Position numbers and translations under genes: made by a program
The notes under the pieces: model-generated
Told to the model about the DNA's origin: nothing
The model's input: only the letters and a program-made list of their open reading frames with translations
The model's database searches: none
In this document: in pieces, positions 45,569-57,600 of the stretch
Position numbering within the stretch: the first letter of the stretch is position 1
Layout of the letters: each line of letters starts with the position of its first letter
Assembly: GCA_039566865.1 (NCBI GenBank)
Contig: CM076947.1
Location: 18,043,501-18,107,500 of the forward strand
Direction: 5' to 3'
From: Aurelia coerulea
Lineage: Eukaryota; Cnidaria; Scyphozoa; Semaeostomeae; Ulmaridae
DNA: 64,000 bases

Positions 45569-46057
45569 CTTATAAGGATACTGGATACTGAATCTACTTA
45601 TAAGGATACTGAATCTACTTATAGTGAAGAAGGACTGTGCCGTTACGATTCATGCAAAGAACTTGCAGTTACTTATGACTGAGATGTACAAAACAAAAAT
45701 AACCTGAGCCCTTCATTCATGCACGAAATTTTCTGCGAAAATGAAAGTCATTACAATTTGCGTAACAATAACGAATTCTTCCAACCTAGGGTGAGATCTG
45801 TCAACAACGGGACAGAAAGCATCCGATTTAAAGGTCCACAGTTGTGGCAAACGTTAGCACCAACTATACGAAATTCAGAATCTCTTTGTCAGTTTAAAAC
45901 AAAAATAAAAAATTGGAACGGAGAAAATTGCCCATGTAAATTATACCGCGTTTTTATTCCGAACTTGGGCTTTTTATAATGATGATATTTGAATATCTGC
46001 TTTCATACACCTTTATGTCTTTATACTGGATACTTTTGATGAATTGTGAATATTTTA

Positions 46058-46140
46058 TCCCCTTTTTTCTGATGTAGCATTTGTATTTTAAAATTTTAAC
46101 TAACGTTGGAATTAATTAGCTGATTAGTTTTAGCTATATT
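46058..46140. repeat. 83-bp perfect inverted repeat, right arm (LINE 3' terminus)
   Basis: Last part of the LINE 3'UTR, starting TCCCCTTTTTTCTGATG and ending TTTTAGCTATATT. Both copies leave homology at the same final base, which defines the probable 3' end of the family. Confidence 0.9.
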
Positions 46141-48245
46141 TTTATGTATGCAACGGTAAAGAAATTGATAATAATACTGCGTAACAAACACGTTTCAATC
46201 AATTCCCAGAAGATTGTTTATTCACTTTTTGAATTATTTGGAACACTGCTTGCCTCGCATTTGGCTACTTTTCAAAAGAATACTTTTACTAGAAGCGTAG
46301 AAATAGGTTGACCAACAAAGCTGTCAATCTTTCGTAGTATGCATTTCATAGACAAAAGATTTTGAAATCTTTCGATTTGGTTCTCGCATTCAGTTTAAAG
46401 CCAAAATTGTGACAAGTTGCCTTCGCATTTGGACATAGAAAGCAAAGCAGAAAGGAGTGGTAAAGATCTGGCATTTCGTAAGGTTTTGCGATTTCTTTCA
46501 CCCGCCCACTTACAACCTAAGATCGTACCATATGCTCCTTTATTTCATGACAGGGATGTCTGTCTCTGCCATGGACATTAAGTGCACTGGTTTGTGGAGA
46601 AAAAATCTAAACATTCTTCTCTAACCCCCAACTATTTCGGTTGCTGCGGGAGTGCAAAATTGGCCAGTGCTTTCGAAATCCCAAACTTTGGCCCCGGTGA
46701 TGAGAGAACACTGCAATTGGTATCTGGCAACTGGCAAATTTTATATTTGTGATTGTTCATAATTGAGGGGCCACATTATTTTTATCTCAAGCAAGAATTA
46801 ACGAGATATCTCAACACAATATACAAACAGAAATCCAAAAACGAAGTCTAGAAAAATTCAACTTGATTAATGATGTATAACTTCAATTGTTTTCATATAA
46901 TCGCTGATATTTTGTTAGTAGCTTTAATTTGTAGTTCGTGGTTAGACCATGTATCTTAATAATATCGAGTCTTCATTCAAAAAAAGAAGAAGAAAAAGAT
47001 TATACGTAAGAGTGCATCCGGCGATACATAGATATGGTTTCATACCTGTCCAGCAAATGAAAAATAGTTGAATACATTTACTCATTATTTATTTAGTTAT
47101 GATTATCATATTATCATTTGATATTTTTTTTTAGTTCCTCTGCGCCTTCCGTGAGGTTCTCATCGTGCGTTTTACACAGATGGTTATGAAAAACAACTGC
47201 AATGTCATGGTCTGTACCATGAGTCTACGCCTACCCCAGTTTCCCCTCCAGCCTCGTGTTGTAATGCAAATAGGATATCCTTGAAAGATCATCCCGTGTT
47301 GTTGCATTACACTAGCTCCTTACAAATCGTAGTCTGAATAACACTAGATCTTATTCCTCCAAAAAAAATTATATTTTGAAAGCACCAGAAAACTGACCTC
47401 GCTTCCCTCCTACTGAACCTTAATTAGTAAGTTCTGCCCAAGATCAAAACAGAACAGTCAAAGAATTGCGATTAAGCCACAGAGGTTCGTGAATTTCTGA
47501 AGCGAGCAAATACATTCTCGATAGCCCCCCCCCCCCCACCACCAGAATGTCTTCCTACCTGGAAGGAACGTTATCAGATCCTTGAGCCTTTAACTACCCC
47601 ATCAACTGCTCGTTTTCACTGCTGTTTCAAGGGATGTCCGCTTTGGTTCCCACAACAACAATCAATGGGCGGTAAACGAACTGAAATCGATCCAGTCGAA
47701 GGAAATTTCCTTGTCTGAGTTCGGTGCCGCTTGTGGGGAAATGAATTTGAATAAATTATGGAGCAAAAGTCCAAACCTATAAACGCAACAAAGACACGTA
47801 ACCTGTGGAACGATAAATGCTAACTCAAAGAGCAACAACTAAAATGAACTTCCAACTGGTGAGAAAACTGCTACATTCTGCAAGAGAAAACGAATTAATC
47901 AACAACCCTGAAGAAAAAAAATAATAACTTGTAGCTACAATAAAGAGCAAAGTGGAATAACAAAAACGCGTTTCGCTGCACATTCCTCAGCTCGGTTTGT
48001 GCGAAGAACAATCATTTACCCTCCTCACCTCAGCTCGGACATTTGGTCAAGCCAAATCTTGAAAATCACAAGAAATCATGGCCGTCATGCGCAGGTCACT
48101 CCTCATTCCTGACAATTACGGATTCAAAATCACAAGCATATACTGGGAGTCGTCAATGTCATAGCTGCTTGCAAGATAAAGTAAGAGAACTTTCTTCAGC
48201 ACATTCTTAATCCTGAAGCCTGTGGCCATTTAGGATCTAATAGAA
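46141..48245. other. Unassigned non-coding stretch
   Basis: No frame over 60 codons, no TIR pair and no tandem repeat apart from a poly-C tract (about 47526-47537) followed by ACCACCA. A similar C-tract/ACCACCA occurs at 50032-50052. Confidence 0.45.
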
Positions 48246-48253
48246 GTCTCAAA

Positions 48254-49930
48254 CAGCATATGAGTCAAATCTTTCAATAGGGCACAGGGAAACCCGCAAA
48301 TCTTCCAATTTCACGCTTATAAGCCAATGATATCGTCGTATCTCGATCACATGACTGAAAATAAGGCTTTCGAGATAAACTTTCGAGTACCTTCACGAAA
48401 ATAAAAATGGATATTCGAGTAACAAAGATACAGAGCTGGTTTTACCACGAACCGATTCGAGAGGCCCCACTCCACATTTGTTTTTCTGCATTTGGTTAAA
48501 ATCTCGTCAGGGATCGGCGTTATATCGAGTTTCATTCCTTCGAAAATTGGCCTATGTTCAAGAACTCTTCAGGAACGCTACAAATAAGATATAGCTTTCA
48601 AAATTTCACATGTTACGTGAATTATGTCCAGGAATAACATGAAAATATTTGTTTTTGTGATTTTCGAAAATCCTAGACGAATTAAAGCTATTTGCTGCGA
48701 AGAAAGCTAATGGGCCTACCTTCACCCGCCGCAGAATCCCAGTAATCGGCATTAAATCACTCTTTTTCGCAATAATAACCAGCAGATGCATTAACGAATA
48801 ACTTCACCACAAATCCAATTTCTTTCCGCCATTTAATAATCGATAATTTCGATAAAATGTGACAAGACTTTACAGCTTCTGCAGCAAACCGTCCAACTAC
48901 CGTCGATTCAAAGTTTTCTTGTTGCAAACACGTTGGAAGTCTTGCAAGACTTGCATAAACAAAAGGTTTTGCAAGACTTAGGTCTCCAATATGACACAGC
49001 AAAATGATACCCTTGAGAATAGATTGCACACTCCTAAAGTCTTTCTATCGTTGCAAAATAAAGAGAAAATAAAGCATTTCTCAAAGATTGCAAATTTCTT
49101 TGTCACATCGGAAAAGTACATAATTTGTGTAAAGAAATTTCTCCTGCAATCTATTCTCAAAGGTGTACAATCTATTATCAATGGTAACATTTTGCTGTGT
49201 CATATGGGAGATCTGAGCCTTGCACAACCTTTTGTTTTATGCATGCTTTCCTGGTGTTTGCAACAAGAAAACTTTGAATCGACGGTAGTTGGACGGTTTG
49301 CTGCAGAGGCTGTAAAGTCTTGTCACATTTTATCGAAATTATCGATGATAAAATGGTGGAAAGAAATTGAATTTGTGGTGAAGTTATTCGTTAATATATC
49401 CGCTGGTTATTATTGCGAAAAAGAGTGATTTAATCCCGATTACTGGGATTCTGCTGCGGGTGAAGGCACGCCCACTAGCTTTATTCGCAGCAAATAGCTT
49501 TAATTCGTCTAGGATTTTCGAAAATCACACAAACAAATACTTTCATGTTATTCCTGGACATAATTCACGTAACATGTGAAATTTTGAAAGCTATATCTTA
49601 TTTGTAGCGTTCCTGAAGAATTCTTGAACATAGGCCAATTTTCGAAGGAATGAAATTCGATGTAACGCCGATCCCTGATAAGATTTTATCCAAATGCAGA
49701 AAGACAAATGTGGAATGGGGCCTCTCGAATCGATTCGTGGTAAAACCAGCTCTGTATCTTTATTACTCGAATATCCATTTTTATTTTCGTGAAGGTACTC
49801 GAAAATTTATCTCGGAAGCCTTATTTTCAGTCATGTGATCGGAATACGACGATATCATTGGCTTATAAGCGTGAAATTGGAAGATTTGCGGGTTTCCCTG
49901 TGCCCTATTGAAAGATTTGACTCATATGCT
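48254..49930. mobile_element. Fold-back element with ~770-bp arms
   Basis: The left arm (48254-~49027) and right arm (~49150-49930) are reverse complements with roughly 5-6% substitutions where I compared them. They enclose only ~120 bp. Termini are CAGCATATGAGTC and GACTCATATGCT. GTCTCAAA stands on both sides (48246-48253 and 49931-49938), a 7-8-bp target duplication, which with CAG...CTG ends hints at hAT. The same two small frames occur in mirror image on both arms: 62 codons (48347-48535 minus; 49650-49838 plus) and ~90 codons (48757-49029 minus; within 48991-49428 plus). No transposase is recognised. Confidence 0.85.
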
Positions 49931-49938
49931 GTCTCAAA

Positions 49939-50569
49939 CGAGCCTTGGAAACTTTAGAGCTGACCAAGTCGCGTCCAGGATTTTTGTTTTGTTTCTATAA
50001 CGTTAACCTGAGATCAACCCACATTAGATTGCCCCCCCCCCCCCCCACCACCAAGTAGGTTTCGTTAAGCTTTGGGGCGTATCTTGGCGTATTTTAGCAG
50101 TTAAGCCACCAAATATGGTGGCAAAAATTTACAATTTATCAGTCCTTAGGCCCGATATATAACCTTAACATCTAGTTTAGGCTTAAGTCTATATTATTTG
50201 TTATGTAGTTCTTGTGGCTCATTATGAGTCACCGAGGACCTGAGGCCAGGAAATCCTTGAAGCTGGCCTCACAAATACCCGCTACAGGGGACCAAGATAG
50301 AATGCAAAGAAAAAATTAAAAGACAAAGAAAAATAATAGAATCAGCTGGGGTAACTGATACCTCAGGTACTTCATGGCAGGACTAAATGTACCTCCTATG
50401 CTGACTTAAAGGATCAGAGAGTTTCTTAATCGTTTACATATCGAGTGCCAGATACAACCCCAAAAAAGCAGCCAAACTCTGTCTCTTTTCTTAGTCCTAT
50501 CTTCAGGTTCGGTACAAAGGGGGTTACAAACAGTCTCAGGGCGATAGAGGAGTTAATCCGCCGTTTAAG
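49939..50569. other. Unassigned sequence left of the satellite
   Basis: Contains a poly-C tract with ACCACCA (50032-50052). No gene, RNA or TIR element supported. Confidence 0.4.
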
Positions 50570-50607
50570 GAGTAAAAGCTGAAATAAAGTTCATCATGAG
50601 AAAGAAT

Positions 50608-50840
50608 TTGCAAAATATCGTTCAATTCTAATTCTTTTCTGAATAGCTAGGGGGCCTCTTATATATTTAGTTGTATTTTAGTTAATCTCCTTCATGTGAT
50701 GGCCCTGGGGTAGTCATGATCTTTTGCTCCCCTTGGTATCGTTTCTGTAGTATTGTATGGTAGCTTGTTTGTAATCTTAGGTAATTCGTAAATTGTAAAT
50801 TTTTAACATTGAATTTATAGAAAAAAAAAAAAGAAAAAAA
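50608..50840 (+). mobile_element. 5'-truncated retro-insertion with A-rich tail
   Basis: AAAGAAT stands on both sides (50601-50607 and 50841-50847) and the satellite phrase GGGAAAGAATAAGG is restored if the segment is removed. It ends in an A-rich tail (from about 50819). The ~200-bp body has no frame, so it is the 3'UTR of a LINE or a retro-copied transcript. Confidence 0.8.
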
Positions 50841-51821
50841 AAAGAATAAGGGGTACTAAATAAGAAGCTATTGGGGCAGCTAAAGCTCTACCTAACGTCA
50901 AGAAAAACAATTATTAATTGCTTTAAGCTAGTTAATCCAACAGTATAAAAACATTTTCCATCAAAATTGGTCAAAAGTATTGCAGAGAGCAAAAATCATT
51001 AAACTATTAAATTAGTTTAACAGTTGTAAAGACAGAAACTATGATAGATTTGTCCTTTCCTTAGCAGGAAACAGATGTTAAAGCTGAAATAAAGGTCATC
51101 ATGGGTAAGAATAAGGGGTAATAAATAAGAAGCTATTGGCACAGCTAAACTCTACCTAACGTTAAGGAGAACATTATCTAAATGCTTTAAGCTAGTTAAC
51201 TCAATAGATTTAAACACATTCTATATCAAAATTGGTTAAAAGAAGTGCAGAGCGCAAAAATCATTAAACTAGTTTTACTAGATTAACAGTTGTAAAGACA
51301 GCAACTATGAAAATATAGTTCTTTTCTTAGCAGGAAACAGTTGTTAAAGCTGAAATAAAGATCATCATGGGAAAGAATAAGAGGTACCAAATTAGAAGCT
51401 ATTGGCGCAGCTAAAGCTCTACCTAACGTTAAACAAAACAATTATCTAATGCTTTAGGCTAGTTAATTCAATAGCATTAAACACGTTTTATATCAAAATT
51501 GGTTAAAAGTATTGCAGAGCGCAAAAATCATTAAACTATTACATTTTACTAGCTTAACAGTTGTAAAGGCAGCAACTACGAAAATATAGTTCTTTTCTTA
51601 GCGGGAACCAATTGTTAAAGCTGAATTAAAGTTCATTAAGGCAAAGAATAATGGTTACTACATTAAAACCTATTAAGGCAACTAAAGGTCTAACTAACGT
51701 TAATCAAACAATTGTCTTACTTTTGAAGCTAGTTAGTAAAATGGTATAAAAGACATTTTCTATCAAAATTGGTTGAAAGCATTGCAGAACGCAAACATCA
51801 TTAAACTGTTACATTTTACTA

Positions 51822-52408
51822 CAGGGTGTCCCAAAAGAATTGTGCCCCGTTTGTCTGAAGATTGCGACAAAACGGCAGAAGGTTCTGGCCAAACTTTTGC
51901 ATGATGATGCTCTTCAGATGTTCAACTAAGGCATGCTACCATCCTCATAAAAATCCGGTGAAAAATGATGAAGCTTTGACTTCAAGAGATCAAATTTGCC
52001 CTATCACTGAAACCAGCCGTCGGCCATTTTGCCTTACTATTTTGCAGCGATAAATAACTTCATGGATTTAGAATAAAACAGCAGCCTCTTATGTCATAGC
52101 TCTTGTGAAAATTCCAATAATCCTCGGAGAGTTCCTCTATTTCTGACCTCACAGGAAATATTTCTAACCTCGCGTGAAAATACTTAACAATGCAAAATAG
52201 TGAGACAAAATGGCCGACCGCTGGTTTCAGTCATCTGGAAGATTTGGTCTTTAATAGCTCCATCATTTTTCAACGACTTTTTACGGGGCTGGTAGAAAAC
52301 ATTAATTGAATATCTAAAGAACAACATCATGCAAAAGTTTTGCAAGAATCTTTTGCGGTTTTGTTGCAATCTTCAGGTAAACGGGGCAAAATTTTTTGGG
52401 ACACCCTG
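51822..52408. mobile_element. Mariner-like MITE with long TIRs
   Basis: Ends CAGGGTGTCCCAAAA and TTTTGGGACACCCTG with TA on both sides (51820-51821 and 52409-52410). The satellite phrase TTTTACTAGTTTAAC gives the empty site. CAGGGTGTCCCAAAA-type ends are typical of mariner elements. The arms continue as imperfect inverted repeats for over 200 bp, so mirrored ~60-codon frames (51862-52053 plus; 52184-52369 minus) share FCMMxFFRxS- and RPFCLTIL-like phrases. No transposase. Confidence 0.9.
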
Positions 52409-54424
52409 TAGTTTAACAGTTGTAAAGACAGCAACTATGAAAATATAGTTCTTTTCTTAGCAGGAAACAGTTTTTAAAGCTGAAATAAAGGTCCTCATGG
52501 GAAAGAATAAGGGGTACTAAATAAGAAGCTATTTGCACCGGTAAATCTCTACCTAATGTTAAAAAAACAATTATTAATTGCTTTAAGCTAGTTAATCCAA
52601 TAGTATAAAAACATTTTCCATCAAAATTGGTTAAAAGTATTGCAGAGAGCAAAAATCATTAAACTATTGAATTTTACTAGTTTAACAGTTGTAAAGACAG
52701 CAACTATGATAGATTTGTCCTTTCCTTAGCAGGAAACAGATGTTAAAGCTGAAATAAAGGTCCTCATGGGAAAGAATAAGGGGTACTAAATAAGAAGCTA
52801 TTTGCACCGGTAAATCTCTACCTAATGTTAAAAAAACAATTATTAATTGCTTTAAGCTAGTTAATCCAATAGTATAAAAACATTTTCCATCAAAATTGGT
52901 TAAAAGTATTGCAGAGAGCAAAAATCATTAAACTATTGAATTTTACTAGTTTAACAGTTGTAAAGACAGCAACTATGAAAATCTAGTTCTTTCTTAAAAG
53001 GATGCAATTGTTAAAGCTGAAATAAAGGTCATCATGGGAAAGAATAAGCAGTACTAAATAAGAAGCTATTTGCACCGCTAAAGCTCTACCTAGCGTTAAG
53101 AAAAACATTATCTAATGCTTTAAGATAGTTAACTCAATAGAATTTAACACGTTCTATATCAAAATTGGTTACAAGAACTGCAAAGCGCAAACATTATTAA
53201 ACTATTAATTTTTAATAGTTTAACAGTTGTAAAGACAGGAACTATGAAAAAAAAGTTCTTCTCATAGCAGGAAACAGTTGTTAAAGCTAAAATAAAGATC
53301 ATCATGGTAAATGATAAGGGGTACTAAATAAGAAGTTATTTGCACCGCTAAAGCTCTACCTAACGTTAAGAAAAACATTATCTAATGCTTTAAGATAGTT
53401 AACTCAATAGAATTAAACACGTTCTGTGTCAAAATTGGTTACAAGAACTGCAAAGCGCAAACATTATTAAACTATTAATTTTTAATAGTTTAACAGTTGT
53501 AAAGACAGGAACTATGAAAAAAAAGTTCTTCTCATAGCAGGAAACAGTTGTTAAAGCTAAAATAAAGATCATCATGGTAAATGATAAGGGGTACTAAAAA
53601 AGAAGTTATTTGCACCGCTAAAGCTCTACCTAACGTTAAGAAAAACATTATCTAATGCTTTAAGCTAGTTAACTCAATAGAATTAAACACGTTCTGTGTC
53701 AAAATTGGTTACAAGAATTGCAAAGCGCAAAAATCATTAAACTATTAAGTTTTACTAGTTTAACAGTTGTAAAGATAGCAACTATGAAAAAAAAGTTCTT
53801 CTCATAGCAGGAAACAGTTGTTAAAGCTAAAATAAAGATCATCATGGTAAATGATAAGGGGTATTAAATAAGAAGTTATTTGCACCGCTAAAGCTCTACC
53901 TAACGTTAAGAAAAACATTATCTAATGCTTTAAGCTAGTTAACTCTATAGAATTAAACACGTTCTGTGTCAAAATTGGTTACAAGAACTGCAAAGCGCAA
54001 ACATCATTAAACTATTAATTTTTAATAGTTTAACAGTTGTAAAGACAGGAACTATGAAAAAAAAGTTCTTCTCATAGCAGGAAACAGTTGTTAAAGCTAA
54101 AATAAAGATCATCATGGTAAATGATAAGGGGTACTAAAAAAGAAGTTATTTGCACCGCTAAAGCTCTACCTAACGTTAAGAAAAACATTATCTAATGCTT
54201 TAAGATAGTTAACTCAATAGAATTAAACACGTTCTGTGTCAAAATTGGTTACAAGAATTGCAAAGCGCAAAAATCATTAAACTATTAAGTTTTACTAGTT
54301 CAACAGTTGTAAAGACAGAAACTATGATAAAATAGTTCTTTCTTTAGCAGGAAACAGTTGTGAAAGCTGAAATAAAGATCAATATGGGTAAGAATAAGGA
54401 GTACTTAATAAGAAGCCATTTTTA

Positions 54425-54560
54425 CCTCTAAAGCTCTACCTAACGTTAAGGAAAAGATAATCTAATGCTTTAAGCTAATTAACTCAATATAATTAAGCAC
54501 GTTTTATATCAAAATCAGCTTAAAGCATTAGATAATGTTTTCATTAACGTTAGGTAGAGT
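54425..54560. repeat. Orientation switch point of the satellite (palindromic)
   Basis: Plus-oriented satellite (TCTAATGCTTTAAGCT ending near 54476) is followed ~40 bp later by the same stretch inverted (AGCTTAAAGCATTAGA from about 54512), continuing to GTACCCCTTACTC at 54599. This forms a head-to-head palindrome with a short AT-rich loop. Confidence 0.9.
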
Positions 54561-54616
54561 TTAGCTGCGCCTATAGCTTCTTATTCAGTACCCCTTACTC
54601 AAAAAAAAAAAAAAAA

Positions 54617-57600
54617 ATGATGGCGTTGAGCGCAGGTCATGCCGTTTGCTGCTCCTACAAAGTTTACTTGATACTAAGTGTTCTTGTGCGTCCTGTAGTC
54701 TCAGATAGGATCAAGATTAACTGCAGCTTTGTTTCCCGAGGAGAGAACTTGTTTTTAAAGTATAATGGCTGTGATATAGTTGAATCTGAAACCGTGGCAT
54801 CCAATCTTACTTCCCTCGTCGGCCATCTTGGGTGTGGAAAGTCAAGGAAGCAAAGCTTTTTCAAAAGCAGGATTAGTCGTTATGGTAGATGTGAAAACTG
54901 CATAACATTTCAATTGCTTAAGGACGCTTGTTTGATGAGAATTATGCTCAGTGGTGATGTTCATTGCAACCCAGGCCCGGATAATTCACAGTGCCTAGGC
55001 CATGATAGTGCAGTTCTATCGGGGGCAAAGTCCACAAGAGGTCAAAGTCCAAATGGGGTCGGGAATGTCATCCCAGTAAGAGTGACGTCAAGGAATAATA
55101 TGAAGGCAACAAAGTTATGTATGACTCAACAGAGGAACCAAAGAAACCTGGCTAAACTTACGTTTAATAGATCTTATAATATGCCTCCTTTTTCATTTCA
55201 CACAATAAATGCAAGGTCTGTAAAGAATAAAGTGGCAGAATTACGACATTATATAATTGACAATCATGTAGATGTATTGGTAATCACAGAGTCTTGGCTG
55301 TCGTCAAATGATAACGTTGTGATAAACAGACTGATCCCAGATGGCTACACATTTATACACCAACCACGTGAACACAGAAAGGGTGGGGGTGTGGCAGTTC
55401 TTCATAGGAATGGTATAGATGTAAAAATGAAAAGACAGGGAATTACAAAATCTTTGGAATATATTGATTGCTACGTGTCATGCGAGAATAGATCATTTGA
55501 GCTGATAGCTATTTATCGTCCTGGAACAAATCCAAAGGATGGAAAGGCTGTTCCTATTTCTACCTTTTTTGGGGATTTCATGGAAATTCTTGATAGTCAT
55601 GATACTGCAACATACGACTTAGTGATTGCTGGTGACTTGAACTTTCATGTCAATAATGACAACAATGCTGAGGCAACTCAATTCAATGAAATTCTGTCTA
55701 CATATAATTTAACACAGCTTGTTCAAGATCCCACACATGAGAATGGCTATACATTAGATCTGGTCATTACAAGGGCTTTGTCAAACTTTGTGAGGAATGT
55801 AACAGTGGGGCAGAAAATCTCTGATCACTTTGCAATTAAATGTCAACTAGCCCTCAAGAAGCCTGGCATTGAAAAGAAGGAAGTTACTTTCAGAAAGCTG
55901 AATCAGATTGATTTTGACAAGTTTAATTCAGAGCTTTGTGAAAAGTTTAAAGGTTTTGACCAGTTATGTGATATAAATGACCTCACTGCTTCATATAACA
56001 GCACTTTGCGTGAAGTACTTGACAAACATGCCCCTGAGCAAACAAAAGTTATTACTTTGCGTAACAAGCATCAAGGTTTTTCTCTTGACATCAGAAATGA
56101 AAAGAAAAAAAGGAGACAGCTTGAGAGACGCTGGAGAAGAAGTAAGTCTGCTATTGACAGAGAGGAGTTTGTGAAGCAAAAGGAAAAGGTGAAGCAAATG
56201 TTGGAAGATTCGGACACGGAGTTTTACTCGAATTTGGTCATGGAAAATGCAGGCAATTCAAAAAGATTATTCAATACTCTCAACAAAATGCTAAGAAAGA
56301 AAAATGAGTCCCAGTTGCCACAGCATGACTCGGCCTTGCAGCTAGCTGATGAATTTATGGAATATTTTATAGCAAAAATAGAGAAAATTCAGGACTTCAT
56401 CGACCAAACTATTGCTGCTAATGATCATGATTGTAACAATGTGGAAGAACTGAAATATAAGACTCCTATGTCAGCCTTCAGTATGCTTTCTGAGGCAAAT
56501 GTTAATGATCTCATAATAAAGTCACCAGCAACATTTTGTGATTTAGATCCAGTTCCAACATGGATTCTAGGTCGTTGCCAAGACATTGTTATAAAAGTCA
56601 TGACTCAGATCATTAACAAATCACTGCTATCAGCAGTTATGCCTGAAGATTTTAAATTGGCATTACTAATTCCATTATTAAAGAAGATTGGACTTGAAAT
56701 CATAAAGCCTAATTTTCGACCTGTCTCAAATTTACCTTATGCTTCTAAAATGATTGAAAGGGCAGTTGCAAATCAAATGGTTGAGCACATGAAACAGAAC
56801 GACTTATTTGAACCTTTGCAATCAGCATACCAGGAAGGTCATAGTACTGAGACTGCTTTATTAAAAGTCCAAAATGATTTACTTGTGGCTATGGACAATC
56901 AAAGGGTTTCCATTCTTGTATTACTCGACCTTTCAGCTGCTTTTGATACTGTAAATCATCGTTTGCTCCTGAAACGACTTAATGAAAGATGCGGTGTAGT
57001 GGGAGATGCGTTAAAATGGTTTGAGTCTTATCTAACAGATCGTTCTCAAACTGTTAAAGTAAAAAATGTAACATCGAAGAAAATGACTCTGTCCTGTGGT
57101 GTTCCTCAAGGTTCAGTATTGGGACCATTGTTGTTTCTGGTTTATACATTGCCATTAGGAGACATTATGCGTAAAAAAGGACTTCAGTTTCACATTTATG
57201 CTGATGATACACAAATTTACATGTCATTCGCACCTAATATTGACTGCATAAGTTTCTCTATATCAAGAATTGAAGAGTGTATCAAAGATATTGAAGCGTG
57301 GATGCTGATAAACAGGCTTAAGCTTAATGGTGACAAAACTGAAATGCTGATTGTTGGCACCCATAAACAATGCAAGAAACTCTCAAACATATACATTAAT
57401 GTTGGAGGTAGTGTCATTGAAGCCAGTGAAAAAGCGAGAAATCTTGGCGCTGTTTTTGATACGAATTTGAAGTTGAAATCACATGTGAACGCATTGTGCA
57501 AATCAGCTAGATATCATCTGCACAACATTAGCCTTGCTCGAAGATACCTTACCAAGGAGGCTGCGGAGAAAGCTATTCACGCCTTTGTCATGTCAAGACT

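Larger units (their letters stand above)
42657..45979 (+). pseudogene. CR1-type LINE ORF2 (endonuclease + RT), broken
   Basis: ATG at 42657, 120 bp after ORF1. Endonuclease: LDINSVRNKFD, MIAETKIDATFP, NANGGGLLVYFRRDIPP, FSVYRPPTQS, FIGDFNMTE, CIDLVLTN. In-frame TAA at 43335, frameshifts near 43854 and 44285, and an in-frame TAG near 44380. RT: FRPISVLPTVSKMF, GFRKGYSAQHALVRLL, MDLSKAFDCIRHDLL, GVPQGSVLRPLLFNIYIND, NYADDTTIY, NADKCHLLVLG. A 310-bp insertion at 45258-45567 splits the C-terminal part. Coding resumes at KKDCAVTIHAKNLQLLMTEM through SPSFMHEIF to a Cys pair (NCPCKLYR) and a stop at 45979. YADD is intact. The 3'UTR ends near 46140. Confidence 0.85.
50570..54510 (+). repeat. Satellite array, plus orientation, ~265-270-bp monomers
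   Basis: About 14 monomers with marker phrases AATAAGGGGTACTAAATAAG, GCTCTACCTAACGTTAA, TCTAATGCTTTAAGCTAGTT and GTTTAACAGTTGTAAAGACA. Markers recur at about 50849, 51113, 51375, 51648, 52505, 52774, 53045, 53313, 53582, 53851, 54120 and 54390. The later monomers are nearly identical to each other at 269-bp spacing. Two insertions lie within (50608-50840 and 51822-52408). The minus strand has short open frames only. Confidence 0.95.

Noticed and set aside
52413..52921. 79-codon minus frames repeated in satellite monomers
   Set aside because: They recur with the monomer and are lost in most other monomers. Chance frames in AT-rich satellite.
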